DNA of 33,608 bases. Source: a virus. Made by a program: the position numbers and the translations under genes. This document shows, in pieces, positions 1-7,488 of the stretch; positions within the stretch are counted from its first letter, which is position 1; every line of letters begins with the position of its first letter. The notes beneath the pieces are model-generated. The model saw only the letters and a list, made by a program, of their open reading frames with translations, was not told the origin of the DNA and did not search any database. Location: positions 1-33,608 of IMG/VR virus record IMGVR_UViG_3300009285_006090. One strand, given 5' to 3'.

Positions 1-1
1 A

Positions 2-229
2 TGATTCTTTTTTCACGATTAAATTTTGCACCCCAATTAACAGTCCTATCAGCACCCAAATATGGATTATATATAAAGTCGAAAAAGAATTGTATTGCAC
101 TAAAATTCCAATAAAGGCGGCTAAAAGGCCAAGCATGGTGGCTTTTAAAAATGGATCTTGCGCTCGGCGGTAAGCTTTTAAGCCTTGCCAAATCAAAGCA
201 ATTAAAAATAGGAGGACACTTATATAAAG
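2..229 (-). pseudogene. C-terminal fragment of O-antigen ligase/polymerase-like membrane protein (Wzy_C family), truncated at both ends
   Basis: Read on the minus strand from 229 to 2, the frame is open for 76 codons and gives a highly hydrophobic protein with two or three membrane segments and a basic loop (KAYRRAQDPFLKA), then GLLAAFIGILVQYNSFST and IHIWVLIGLLIGVQ. This hydrophobic pattern, ending in a short lysine-rich tail, is what the C-terminus of bacterial O-antigen ligase / Wzy-type proteins looks like (family knowledge from memory, not searched). A TAA stop at 230-232 cuts the frame upstream, no start is visible, and the 3' end runs off the window. It is therefore a fragment of a host-type gene lying antisense to the start of the next entry. 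Such proteins are not expected in a tail operon, so I infer an assembly chimera or a recombination junction near 220-232. Confidence is moderate on identity and high that it is broken. Confidence 0.55.
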
Positions 230-657
230 TTAATTTAGTACAGCCATCAAAACTTGAATCAAATGCCAAGTGTGGAGATTCAAGTAAAGAGACGGGATTG
301 ATTCAAATAAATACAAAAAGAATGGAGCCATTGGATGAATATATCAAGTCTTTTGATGAAAACAATAGTGAAATAAAAATAGTTTATCCAGCAAAACCAA
401 GATTTTGTATGACTGGCTGGTTTCAATTCGGGAGGAGGAAAGATTGGCTTCCAATTCCTAAAGAATTGAAATATTTTTATGGAGATGATTTGCTTATTGC
501 TATTATGGCTCGTAAAGGGTGCAAAGTAGCAAGATTAGTCTCAGATTATGTGTCACATATGGAATCATCTACTGTAAGTAAAATAGTCCCAGTTCAAAAA
601 GCTTTGGAGGAAGAAGGTTTTATTTTTAAACAAATAGTAGAGGGCTTGTTTAGATGA
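151..657 (+). CDS. Truncated glycosyltransferase (GT-A type, C-terminal half) with foreign N-terminus
   Basis: The frame is open for 168 codons. From about residue 80 onward it resembles the C-terminal half of a family 2 glycosyltransferase: a FCMTGWFQFGRR segment, then a YGDDLLI acidic motif, then an HMESST ending that could supply the metal-binding histidine. The donor-binding N-terminal half of such enzymes is missing. The first 25 or so codons lie opposite the O-antigen-ligase-like fragment, so the ATG at 151 is probably not a native start. Residues about 19-55 (KIGGHLYKV...IQIN) look more like the start of a phage ImmA/IrrE-like protein than a glycosyltransferase, but this is a weak impression. 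The stop overlaps the next ATG by four bases (ATGA), so the 3' end belongs to the sugar-gene operon. I treat it as a real gene whose 5' end is lost or rearranged. Confidence 0.5.
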   Translation: MDLALGGKLLSLAKSKQLKIGGHLYKVNLVQPSKLESNAKCGDSSKETGLIQINTKRMEPLDEYIKSFDENNSEIKIVYPAKPRFCMTGWFQFGRRKDWLPIPKELKYFYGDDLLIAIMARKGCKVARLVSDYVSHMESSTVSKIVPVQKALEEEGFIFKQIVEGLFR

Positions 658-1619
658 AAAGGATTCAATTAGATAAAAGGACTGATCTGAAATCAGAAAT
701 TCCTCTTTCATCCCCATATTGTATTTTTATAGACCCCTCTAATGCATGTAATTTTAAATGTAGGTTTTGTATGAATAAACATATAAAACAACCAACGACA
801 ATGAAAATGCATTTGTTTAAAAAGCTAATAGATGATTTAGATGAATTTGAATCACCTATTAAAACGATAAGACTTTATGGATTTGGAGAACCTTTCTTAA
901 ATAAAGATTTTTGTAATATGGTTCGATATGCTAAAAAAAGCTCTAAAGTTTTAGCGGTTGATACAACAACTAACGCAAGTCTTCTTACTCAAGAATTAAT
1001 AGACGATTTAGTTTCTAGTGGTATAGACAGAATTAATATTTCTATAGAAGCAATGAATACAGAAGCGTATAGAAAGTTTACAAATAATTCTAATATTGTT
1101 TTTGAGAATATTATTAATAATATTAGATTACTGTTTGGAAAAAGAAAAAGCACTATTATCTTTATTAAAATAAATGGGGACTACCTTACTAATAAAGAAA
1201 GGGAATTATTTTTGTCCGTTTTTTCTCCGATTTCTGATGGTTGCGATATAGAACATACAATGAATTGTTGGAGAGATACTAATATTGGTGATGTCAATAA
1301 AGAGGTTGGTATATATGGCCAACCATTAAAAGAAGTAATGGTTTGCCCATATGTATTTTATAGTTTCTTTATTCACTCAGATGGGGATGTTTCTGCTTGT
1401 TTTTTGGACTGGAATAAAAAACTAGTTATTGGAGATGCTAAAAATGAAAGGCTAAAATCACTTTGGAATGATAGGTTGATGAATGCAATTAGGAAACTAA
1501 TGCTTAATAAGGAACGTAAAAATCATCCGGTGTGTTATGAATGTAATCAATTAATTGCTGGCTTGCCAGTAGATTTAGATGATTATTCTGAAGATATTTT
1601 AGGGAGAATAAATGGGTAA
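654..1619 (+). CDS. Radical SAM protein with SPASM-type C-terminal domain
   Basis: The 321-residue product has the radical SAM cluster motif CNFKCRFC (Cys32, Cys36, Cys39), which binds the 4Fe-4S cluster that cleaves S-adenosylmethionine. A GFGEPFLN segment follows, matching the GGEP motif of the family. The C-terminal third has a SPASM-like pattern: a VCPY cysteine near residue 231, DGDVSACFLDW near 243-253, IGDAKNERLKSLW, and a final PVCYEC pair near 295-298, which would hold an auxiliary iron-sulfur cluster. SPASM enzymes modify peptides, proteins or carbohydrates; the substrate here cannot be read from sequence. No precursor-peptide gene is visible next to it. Its neighbours are glycosyltransferases and a methyltransferase, so a role in sugar or surface-glycan modification is the best inference. 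Start ATG 654 overlaps the previous stop. Confidence 0.85.
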   Translation: MKRIQLDKRTDLKSEIPLSSPYCIFIDPSNACNFKCRFCMNKHIKQPTTMKMHLFKKLIDDLDEFESPIKTIRLYGFGEPFLNKDFCNMVRYAKKSSKVLAVDTTTNASLLTQELIDDLVSSGIDRINISIEAMNTEAYRKFTNNSNIVFENIINNIRLLFGKRKSTIIFIKINGDYLTNKERELFLSVFSPISDGCDIEHTMNCWRDTNIGDVNKEVGIYGQPLKEVMVCPYVFYSFFIHSDGDVSACFLDWNKKLVIGDAKNERLKSLWNDRLMNAIRKLMLNKERKNHPVCYECNQLIAGLPVDLDDYSEDILGRING

Positions 1620-2799
1620 GGGATGTGTTGCTTGTGGGTGTCTTGAGTATAAGGTTCTTCTTGATTTAGATTGTGGGGGATTTGATAATTCTCCATTATA
1701 TGAAATTGTTATTGTTGCTTCATGCAATGAATGTGGACATATATATAATTTATTAACTGAAAAACAGATATACGGTTTGTATGATTATTATCGCAATGAG
1801 TATAGCCAAGCAAATATTGAATCCCCCAATAAAGCTGGGGATATTCCTGGTAGTTCTAGCATAGATTCTCTTATTAGGTATAATAATTTATATCATGTAA
1901 TTGAAAAAGATATTAAAAGGAGTAGTAATGTTTTAGATGTTGGCTGTGCTATGGGAGGGTTCCTGAATTTTATTTCTGGTTATTGTGATAATTTATTTGG
2001 AATTGATTCGACTCAAAGATTTGTTGATATTGCTAGGCAAAAATTTAAAGATGATAATATTAAATTAGCTAGTGCAGAATTAATTCCTTATCAAGATAAG
2101 TTTTTTGATATTATTTTTGCTGATCAAGTGGTGGAACATTTAATCGACCCCAATATCTTTTTTAAAGAAGCAAATAGAGTTTTAAAAGAAAATGGCGTTT
2201 TGTGTGTAAGTGTCCCGAATGCTTTATATTATAAAGATGTAAATTTCTTTGATTTTTATTTTTTTTTAATGAGGGAGCATGTTCATCATTTTGATTTTCA
2301 GCATTTAATTTCTATTGCTAGTAAAGCAGGTTTTGTTGTTGAGAGTCAAACAACAGCATTTACTAATCTTATAAGTTCTATTGGTAAGTTGCCTAATCTT
2401 ACAATAAAATTTAGAAAAAGTAAAGATTTTAAACCGGAATTGATTGAATCTAAATTATTAAATTTGTCAGTGAAAGAATATATAGAAGATAGCTATAAGG
2501 AGTTGGTTCAATATAAAAAACTGTTTAAGGAAATTTTTGAAAAAGGAGAAGAAATAAACATTTATGGGATAGGGAGAGAATTTCATTATTTATGGAGGAA
2601 TACACTTTTAAGAGAATGTAAAGTAAATTTATATGACGATACTCCAATTAAGCAAAAAATGAAAGTTGCTAGGAATTCTATATTGCCATTAAGTGCATTA
2701 AATTTAAATGCTAAATTAACTATAATAGCCCCATTTGCTCATAAAAGTTTTATGTGTAAAAAGTTAAGGGATTTGGGCTTTCGAGGGGATATTATATGA
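1612..2799 (+). CDS. SAM-dependent methyltransferase with N-terminal zinc ribbon (sugar C-methyltransferase-like)
   Basis: The 395-residue protein has three parts. The N-terminus has CVAC (Cys5, Cys8) and CNEC (Cys38, Cys41), a probable zinc-binding module. The middle is a class I methyltransferase fold with motif I VLDVGCAMGG (residues 107-116), FGID at 129-132 and FADQVVEHL at 169-177. The C-terminus (from about 300) is a second Rossmann-like segment beginning INIYGIGREF and containing an acidic LYDD stretch. This three-part layout is that of the TylC3-type NDP-hexose C-methyltransferases (Methyltransf_13/11/14 families), which methylate nucleotide-linked sugars. The exact substrate is unknown. 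It starts within the last eight bases of the radical SAM gene, so translation is probably coupled. Confidence 0.8.
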   Translation: MGKGCVACGCLEYKVLLDLDCGGFDNSPLYEIVIVASCNECGHIYNLLTEKQIYGLYDYYRNEYSQANIESPNKAGDIPGSSSIDSLIRYNNLYHVIEKDIKRSSNVLDVGCAMGGFLNFISGYCDNLFGIDSTQRFVDIARQKFKDDNIKLASAELIPYQDKFFDIIFADQVVEHLIDPNIFFKEANRVLKENGVLCVSVPNALYYKDVNFFDFYFFLMREHVHHFDFQHLISIASKAGFVVESQTTAFTNLISSIGKLPNLTIKFRKSKDFKPELIESKLLNLSVKEYIEDSYKELVQYKKLFKEIFEKGEEINIYGIGREFHYLWRNTLLRECKVNLYDDTPIKQKMKVARNSILPLSALNLNAKLTIIAPFAHKSFMCKKLRDLGFRGDII

Positions 2800-3458
2800 A
2801 CGTTCACATTTTATGCCCATTTTACCGTAAACATTTATATAAAACTTTAATCTATTATTACGGTAAAATGGGGATTGTTTTTCACCCCATATGTGATTAT
2901 GTAGATATAGAGCCTTTTGAAGAAAATGAATTAGAGTGGGTAGAACCATTTTTATGCCCCCCTCTTAAGTCAGGAGAACAATGCTATATCAAATTTAATT
3001 ATTTTATAGACTCAGAAAAAATTATTATTGATGATTATTATGGGTTTATGGGTGATGATGACATGATAGAAGACGGCCTTATTGATGAATTGAAGAAAAG
3101 GAATAGTGAGGTTATCTATATTTCTAATTATCGTGGGGATACTATTCCTAATGATGGTGGTTGCCCTCATTTAACAGAGCCTCTTATTATTAGGTCCCCT
3201 AAAGATGTACAAGTTAATAATATTGGACTAGGTCAATTTTATGTTAAAGGGAGTATTTTAAAAACCACAAGATTTAATACAACAAATGGGGGTGATGACG
3301 GTAGATTTGCACAAAACCTTTTAAGTTTATGCCAATCTATAGAATTTATGCCAGATTGGTTTACTTTTGGGAACTTTTTTCAGCCTGGAAGACATACGAG
3401 AAAAGATAGGTTTTTAAAATCTAATTGGGAATTGCCGCAAGTAATTAATGGGAATTAA
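2796..3458 (+). CDS. Putative GT-A fold glycosyltransferase
   Basis: The 220-residue product starts with a beta-strand-like MNVHILCPFYRK and has YGFMGDDDMIEDG near residues 84-96. This matches the central aspartate motif by which family 2-like glycosyltransferases bind the metal and nucleotide sugar. A later NTTNGGDDGRF segment is consistent with an acceptor-side acidic motif. Length fits a compact GT-A domain without membrane segments. The gene overlaps the stop of the methyltransferase by four bases (ATGA) and its own end overlaps the next gene by 11 bases, so it belongs to the same transcription unit. Donor and acceptor are not identifiable. The identification rests on the DDD motif and on context. 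Confidence 0.65.
   Translation: MNVHILCPFYRKHLYKTLIYYYGKMGIVFHPICDYVDIEPFEENELEWVEPFLCPPLKSGEQCYIKFNYFIDSEKIIIDDYYGFMGDDDMIEDGLIDELKKRNSEVIYISNYRGDTIPNDGGCPHLTEPLIIRSPKDVQVNNIGLGQFYVKGSILKTTRFNTTNGGDDGRFAQNLLSLCQSIEFMPDWFTFGNFFQPGRHTRKDRFLKSNWELPQVINGN
2816..2872. repeat. Perfect 15-bp inverted repeat inside the start of the GT-A gene
   Basis: CCCATTTTACCGTAA at 2816-2830 is the exact reverse complement of TTACGGTAAAATGGG at 2858-2872, with a 27-nt loop between. It lies 20 nt into the coding sequence. An RNA hairpin here could affect translation of the gene, or it may reflect a protein or DNA site. No poly-T tail follows, so it is not a typical terminator. Confidence 0.8.
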
Positions 3459-4719
3459 TATATTACATATTTCTGTTCATTTAGGCGGAGGAGTTGGAAC
3501 AGTTATTAATAATTGGGTTAAAAATGATTTAGAAAATAATCATACAGTATTGCTTTTAAATGAAAATTATTATGGCGGAGCAGTCTCATATGTTTATGAC
3601 AATATGAGAAATAGAAATGAGAAAATAAAAGAATGGATAGAAAAGTCAGATCTAGTTATTGTTCATTTTTGGAATCATCCATTTTTATTTGAGTTTCTTG
3701 TCAATTTTCAATTTCCTCCATGTAGATTGTGTGTTTGGTCGCATGTATCTGGGTTAAATCCACCATATGTTCATTTAGAAAAATTAGCTTATTTAACAGA
3801 TAGATTTATTTTGTCTTCCCCAATAAGCTTTTTAGGGGATATCAAATATTTTCCCAACAAATTGCTTAATAAAATTTCTATTATATGGACGACAGGAGGG
3901 GTGGCAGATTATTTAAAAATTGATAATAAAGCAAATGAGAGCTTTATAATTGGATATATAGGGACACTAGACTATTCCAAGATATCCCCTAATTTTGTTT
4001 CATTGTGTGAGAAGGTACTTAAAAAGATTCCTGATGCTAAATTTGTTGTTTGTGGTACAGGACCAGATGAAGAAAAAATAAAAAAAGAGGCTTCTGGTAA
4101 AAAATTAGATAAGTCTTTTGATTTTAAAGGGATTTGTTTAAATATTAAAGAAATAATCCCAACTTTTAGTGTTTTTGGATATCCATTAAATAAAAAACAT
4201 TTTGGCACTTGCGAACAAGTTTTAGGAGAAGTAATGGCGGCTGGGGTCATTCCAGTTGTTTTTGATAATCCTGCTGAAAAATATATAGTGGGTTCTGTAG
4301 CTAAAGTAAGCAAAAATTCTGAGGAATATGTAAAAAATATAATTGATATATATGAAAGCCCGATAGAAAATGAAAGAGTTTTATTGTTAAAAGAATGGGC
4401 TAAAGAGCTATATGATATAAATGCGATGATGGCTTCTTGGAATAAATTATTTTCAGATGTTTTAAAATTAAAGAAAAGAAGCAGGCAATGGAATAAAGAA
4501 AAAAAGATATACGATGGATATGAAATATTTTTGGAGTCTATTGGTAAATATGCAGATATTATAAAATCTGGAGATTCAGATAAAGTGAGAAACCTTTTTT
4601 CTTCAAATAATCAATGGTCTTCAAAAAGCAAGGGGAGTGTATTTCAATATATTGAAGCTTTTCCAAATGATGAGAGATTATTGGCTCTTGTTCCTTTGGC
4701 AAAACAAGAGGAGATTTAA
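3448..4719 (+). CDS. Glycosyltransferase family 4-like (GT-B fold)
   Basis: The 423-residue protein has the GT-B plan. The N-terminal domain carries a glycine-rich loop (HLGGGVGTVINNW, about residues 11-23) typical of GT4 acceptor domains. The C-terminal nucleotide-sugar domain begins around FIIGYIGTLDYSK (residue 170), with FVVCGTGPDEEKI near 198-210. The CEQVLGEVMAAG segment near 254 is the usual position of the donor-binding glutamates and of the glycine-rich turn. After about residue 330 there is a charged helical extension of some 90 residues that is not part of the standard fold. The start overlaps the previous gene by 11 bases. It probably transfers a sugar from a nucleotide donor to a glycan or phage component; specificity is unknown. 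Confidence 0.82.
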   Translation: MGINILHISVHLGGGVGTVINNWVKNDLENNHTVLLLNENYYGGAVSYVYDNMRNRNEKIKEWIEKSDLVIVHFWNHPFLFEFLVNFQFPPCRLCVWSHVSGLNPPYVHLEKLAYLTDRFILSSPISFLGDIKYFPNKLLNKISIIWTTGGVADYLKIDNKANESFIIGYIGTLDYSKISPNFVSLCEKVLKKIPDAKFVVCGTGPDEEKIKKEASGKKLDKSFDFKGICLNIKEIIPTFSVFGYPLNKKHFGTCEQVLGEVMAAGVIPVVFDNPAEKYIVGSVAKVSKNSEEYVKNIIDIYESPIENERVLLLKEWAKELYDINAMMASWNKLFSDVLKLKKRSRQWNKEKKIYDGYEIFLESIGKYADIIKSGDSDKVRNLFSSNNQWSSKSKGSVFQYIEAFPNDERLLALVPLAKQEEI

Positions 4720-4722
4720 TAA

Positions 4723-5388
4723 ATGGGAGAAAATAAAAATATGAAATTAGCAATTGGGTTGCCTCTTACTTCTGATCGTGTTCATACACAATTTTTAGAT
4801 AGTTTTATTAAAATGGATAAGCCTGAGTTTGTATATTGTAGACCAATGTTTCCTACTAATTTTACTACTGAAATAGCAATGATTAGAAATGAAATTGTAA
4901 AAATTGCTTTAAGAAAAGAATGTACACACCTTCTTTTTATGGATACTGATCAAGTATATGCAGAAGATACTATTTATAGACTTTTAGCACATAATAAAGA
5001 TATTGTAGGGGCTAAAGTTCATATTAGATATCCTCCATTTATCCCGACTATTTTTAGATTTGATGAAGAAGTTGGAAAACAATATGTAGTCGATGAGGAG
5101 GAATGGACTAAAAGACAGTTGTTAGATGTTGATGCTACTGGCACAGGATGTCTTTTAATTAAAACTGATGTCTTCCGGAATATAGAATTTCCATGGTTTG
5201 AGTTTTCAGTAGATAAATATGGAGAAACAATTGGAGAAGATATCAATTTTTGTAGAAAAGTTAAAAATTTTGGATATAAAATTTATGTTGATACTTCTAT
5301 TAATTGTGGCCATTTAGGAACATTAGAAGTAAATGAATCTACATATTTTATTAATAAATTAATTATGAGGGAGAAAAATGGACGATAA
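4723..5388 (+). CDS. GT-A glycosyltransferase-like protein
   Basis: The 221-residue protein begins MKLAIGLPL after six extra residues, then has HLLFMDTDQVYAEDTIYRLL near residues 65-84. Here the DTD is the metal-binding DXD motif of GT-A enzymes and the surrounding pattern matches phage and bacterial family 2-like transferases. A later GEDINFCRKVKNFG segment supplies the second acidic motif. A histidine in INCGHLGT near 200 is in the position that often completes the metal site. The ATG at 4723 is preceded by a good AGGAGA site; a second in-frame ATG at 4741 is also possible. It closes the sugar-gene cluster and overlaps the holin-like gene by 11 bases. Confidence 0.72.
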   Translation: MGENKNMKLAIGLPLTSDRVHTQFLDSFIKMDKPEFVYCRPMFPTNFTTEIAMIRNEIVKIALRKECTHLLFMDTDQVYAEDTIYRLLAHNKDIVGAKVHIRYPPFIPTIFRFDEEVGKQYVVDEEEWTKRQLLDVDATGTGCLLIKTDVFRNIEFPWFEFSVDKYGETIGEDINFCRKVKNFGYKIYVDTSINCGHLGTLEVNESTYFINKLIMREKNGR

Positions 5389-5581
5389 GCAATTATGGTA
5401 TAAAAGCAGAGGAGTTTATGGTTCTTTAATTTCATTATTAACAGCTGTCGCTAGTGGTAGTCATTATTATTTTTCTCCTGAAGAGCAAAAAATGATTTTT
5501 GATTTAGTAGTTACATTTGGTGGTAGCATAGGTGGCGTTCTTTCTCTTATTGGAAGAATGTTTGCAAAGAAATTATTTTAA
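5378..5581 (+). CDS. Holin-like small membrane protein
   Basis: The 67-residue protein has a charged N-terminus (MDDKQLWYKSR), a first hydrophobic segment (GVYGSLISLLTAVASG), a short loop with EEQ, a second hydrophobic segment (VVTFGGSIGGVLSLIG) and a basic tail ending MFAKKLF. A W(Y)KSR entry, two membrane helices and a GRxxAKK exit are typical of small phage holins of the type found beside tail genes, including the Pam3 gp28-like group; the assignment is by pattern only. Holins form lesions in the inner membrane that release endolysin. The endolysin gene here is about 18 kb downstream at 23528, so the lysis genes are not adjacent and another membrane function is possible. Confidence 0.55.
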   Translation: MDDKQLWYKSRGVYGSLISLLTAVASGSHYYFSPEEQKMIFDLVVTFGGSIGGVLSLIGRMFAKKLF

Positions 5582-5597
5582 ATAATGGAGGTATATT

Positions 5598-6011
5598 ATG
5601 GGTTCATATGTAGGTAAAAATGCAAGTGTGAAAATTGGGACTAATACAGTTGCCCTAATGGGAACTTGGACAATTTCGGGGATTCAGGCGGACCTATTAG
5701 AAAAGTCCGCATTTGGGGACACTTGGAAACAATTTGACATGGGTTTGCTCGATGGAGGCTCAATTTCTTTTGGCGGGCTATATGATGCAACAGACACAAA
5801 TGGCCAGTCTCAATTAAGGACTTATAACCTTAATGGAACTGAAGTAACCACGTTGCGTTTATATATTAATGCAACAAGTTATTGGACTCCAAAAACGGTA
5901 AGTCCTGCAAGCCATGTTTTAATCACTAGCTGGGAAATTTCAGCTGATAAATCAGGGCATCTTACAGCAACTTTCCAAGGAAAAGTTTCTGGAGCACTTG
6001 AGTTAATTTAA
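5598..6011 (+). CDS. Phage major tail tube protein
   Basis: The 137-residue protein is rich in beta-strand segments, glycine and threonine, and starts with the YVGKNASVKIGTNTVALMGTW pattern typical of tail tube subunits of the gpV / TP901-1 class. It also contains a GLLDGGSISFGGLYDATD stretch and ends in a strand with GHLTATFQGKVSGALEL, both characteristic of this fold. Subunits of this kind stack as hexamers to make the tail tube. A GGAGG ribosome site precedes the ATG. It is the first clear structural gene in the window, and the tail module runs from here to the fibres. Confidence 0.8.
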   Translation: MGSYVGKNASVKIGTNTVALMGTWTISGIQADLLEKSAFGDTWKQFDMGLLDGGSISFGGLYDATDTNGQSQLRTYNLNGTEVTTLRLYINATSYWTPKTVSPASHVLITSWEISADKSGHLTATFQGKVSGALELI

Positions 6012-6107
6012 TTTGTCTGTTTGGGGATAGGGTAGCTCCCGACAAGTGAAGAACCTAGACTTCATTTCCCCCATTTTTTAATCTAGGATATCTACTAGGA
6101 GATAAAA

Positions 6108-6818
6108 ATGGAAGAAAATACCTACTGTCTTTGCGGGTGCGGAAGAAAAGCAGATAAAGGGAAAAGATTTGCAAAAGGCCATGCAAAATTTTTAAAAGAA
6201 AATACTTCTCCTCCATTCTGTGCTTGTGGCTGTAACAAAACAACAGAATGGGATAAGTATAAAAATCAGTACAATAGATTTATAATTGGTCATATTGCAA
6301 AAACTGTTTTTATCAAAGGGAGGAAATTTACAGAAGAGCATAAGAGAAATATTGGCTTGGGACAAATAGGGAAAATCGTTTCGGAAGAGACAAAAAAGAA
6401 GTTAAGTGAAAGAAATAAGGGCAATACAGGAGAGAATAACCCATTTTATGGAAGAAAGCACACTAATGAAACAAAAATTAAATTTAGTGAAATTGCTAAA
6501 AAGAGAGTTGGCCCTAAATCTTCTAATTGGAAAGGAGGGATTCATCGCCTTAGCCAACAAATAAGAAATTCTGAAGAATACCAAAATTGGCGATTAAAAA
6601 TATTTGAAAGAGATAATTTTCATTGTACTAATTGTGGAAAATCTAGTAATGGCGATTTGAACGCTCATCATATAAAACCATTTCAACAAATATTGCCTGA
6701 ATATAAGATTAAAACAATGGCAGATGCTTTAAATTGTCAAGACCTTTGGAATATTGAAAACGGTATAACTTTTTGTAAACAGTGTCACATTAAAGCACAT
6801 TCTACTAAGGAGGCTTAA
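6108..6818 (+). CDS. Free-standing HNH homing endonuclease with NUMOD-type DNA-binding repeats
   Basis: The 236-residue protein starts with two zinc-ribbon-like CGCG/CGCN segments (CLCGCGRKADKGKRFAKGHA and CACGCNKTTEW). It then has several NUMOD3-type repeats (GRKFTEEHKRNIG, SEETKKKLSERNKG, NPFYGRKHTNETKIKFSE, SSNWKGG). A C-terminal HNH domain begins ERDNFHCTNCGKSSNG, has the AHHIKP motif and a final ITFCKQCHIKAH. HNH homing nucleases cut a DNA site lacking their own gene and spread by repair. It sits in a 96-nt-plus insertion between tail tube and lipoprotein genes, with no sign of intron or intein halves around it, so it looks free-standing. Its AGGAG site is seven bases ahead of the ATG. 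Confidence 0.88.
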   Translation: MEENTYCLCGCGRKADKGKRFAKGHAKFLKENTSPPFCACGCNKTTEWDKYKNQYNRFIIGHIAKTVFIKGRKFTEEHKRNIGLGQIGKIVSEETKKKLSERNKGNTGENNPFYGRKHTNETKIKFSEIAKKRVGPKSSNWKGGIHRLSQQIRNSEEYQNWRLKIFERDNFHCTNCGKSSNGDLNAHHIKPFQQILPEYKIKTMADALNCQDLWNIENGITFCKQCHIKAHSTKEA

Positions 6819-7243
6819 TGAAAAACTTTTTTATTTCTATAATTTTTATTTTTCTTTTATCTTCATGCGCTTCCATTCAAGAAATTCACCCCATTTGCGA
6901 GAATAGAGTTGATTCTTATATTTGTCAAGTTTTTCCTAATCCATTAGCTGTTGATCTTATTTTACGCTTTGCAAATGTAGAAGCTATTAAAAATGATGTT
7001 TATACAAAAGAGCAAGCAGTAGCAGCTATTAATAATTTAGAGACATTAATTAAAAATTCACACTCATTTTTAGATTTCTTTTTAATTGCCCAAAATTATG
7101 TAGGGAATATGGGACCAGAAATATTTATTCTTGCTGATTCTTTTAGTAGTTTTAATCGGCCAATTCCTATTTCTGAATTTGATAAATATTTGCTATTGGA
7201 GCATTTAAATAGACAGAAGCAAATTATATTATTAATTAATTAA
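6818..7243 (+). CDS. Putative lipoprotein
   Basis: The 141-residue protein has a lysine, a hydrophobic core (FFISIIFIFLLSS) and a lipobox LSSC with Cys17, so signal peptidase II processing and a membrane lipid anchor are predicted. The mature part is helical and has no recognised domain. Lipoproteins encoded in lytic or tail regions can block superinfection or serve as outer-membrane spanins; nothing in the sequence decides between these. The ATG overlaps the stop of the HNH gene by one base and follows a strong AAGGAGG site, so its ribosome site lies within the HNH gene. Confidence 0.6.
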   Translation: MKNFFISIIFIFLLSSCASIQEIHPICENRVDSYICQVFPNPLAVDLILRFANVEAIKNDVYTKEQAVAAINNLETLIKNSHSFLDFFLIAQNYVGNMGPEIFILADSFSSFNRPIPISEFDKYLLLEHLNRQKQIILLIN

Positions 7244-7256
7244 AAGGAGGGATGGG

Positions 7257-7487
7257 TTGCATAAAGTAAAAATTAGGTTAGGGAAGCCAACTGATGGATA
7301 TGTAGAAATTGATGGAAGGCCAATATATTGTAGAAGTATTAAAGTGGAAGCTGATATAAAAAGTTATGCAAGTATTATTTTAGAGTTGGTTGGAGAAGTA
7401 GAGATTGAAGGAGATGCGGCAGTAATTGTTGACGAGACTTCAATAGGGAGTCAATTTAAATCATATAAACATTTTAGGGAGGAATAA
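7257..7487 (+). CDS. Small tail-region protein of unknown function
   Basis: The 76-residue product is mostly beta-strand-like (KVKIRLGKPTDGYVEIDG, SIKVEADIKSYASIILELVG) and acidic. The start is TTG at 7257, chosen because AGGAGGG at 7245-7251 is correctly spaced; the nearby ATG at 7252 leads straight to a stop. It lies between the lipoprotein and the chaperone gene. No function recognised. Confidence 0.7.
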   Translation: MHKVKIRLGKPTDGYVEIDGRPIYCRSIKVEADIKSYASIILELVGEVEIEGDAAVIVDETSIGSQFKSYKHFREE

Positions 7488-7488
7488 A

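Noticed and set aside
654-1619. Radical SAM gene as a RiPP maturase
   Set aside because: No short precursor ORF with a good ribosome site was found on either side. Neighbours are sugar enzymes, so a glycan role is favoured.
3972-4313. Long open frames on the opposite strand of the glycosyltransferase, tape measure and tail genes
   Set aside because: They lie antisense to well-supported genes, lack ribosome sites and have no recognisable protein features; they are by-products of AT-rich coding DNA.
6012-6107. Spacer before the HNH gene with short inverted repeats (GGGA/TCCC, GAAG/CTTC, CCTAGA/TCTAGG) suggesting an intron remnant or terminator
   Set aside because: Stems are only 4-6 bp, no group I P7-type GACTA/TAGTC pair is present, and the flanking genes are each complete. 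It may be a weak terminator after the tail tube gene but cannot be supported.
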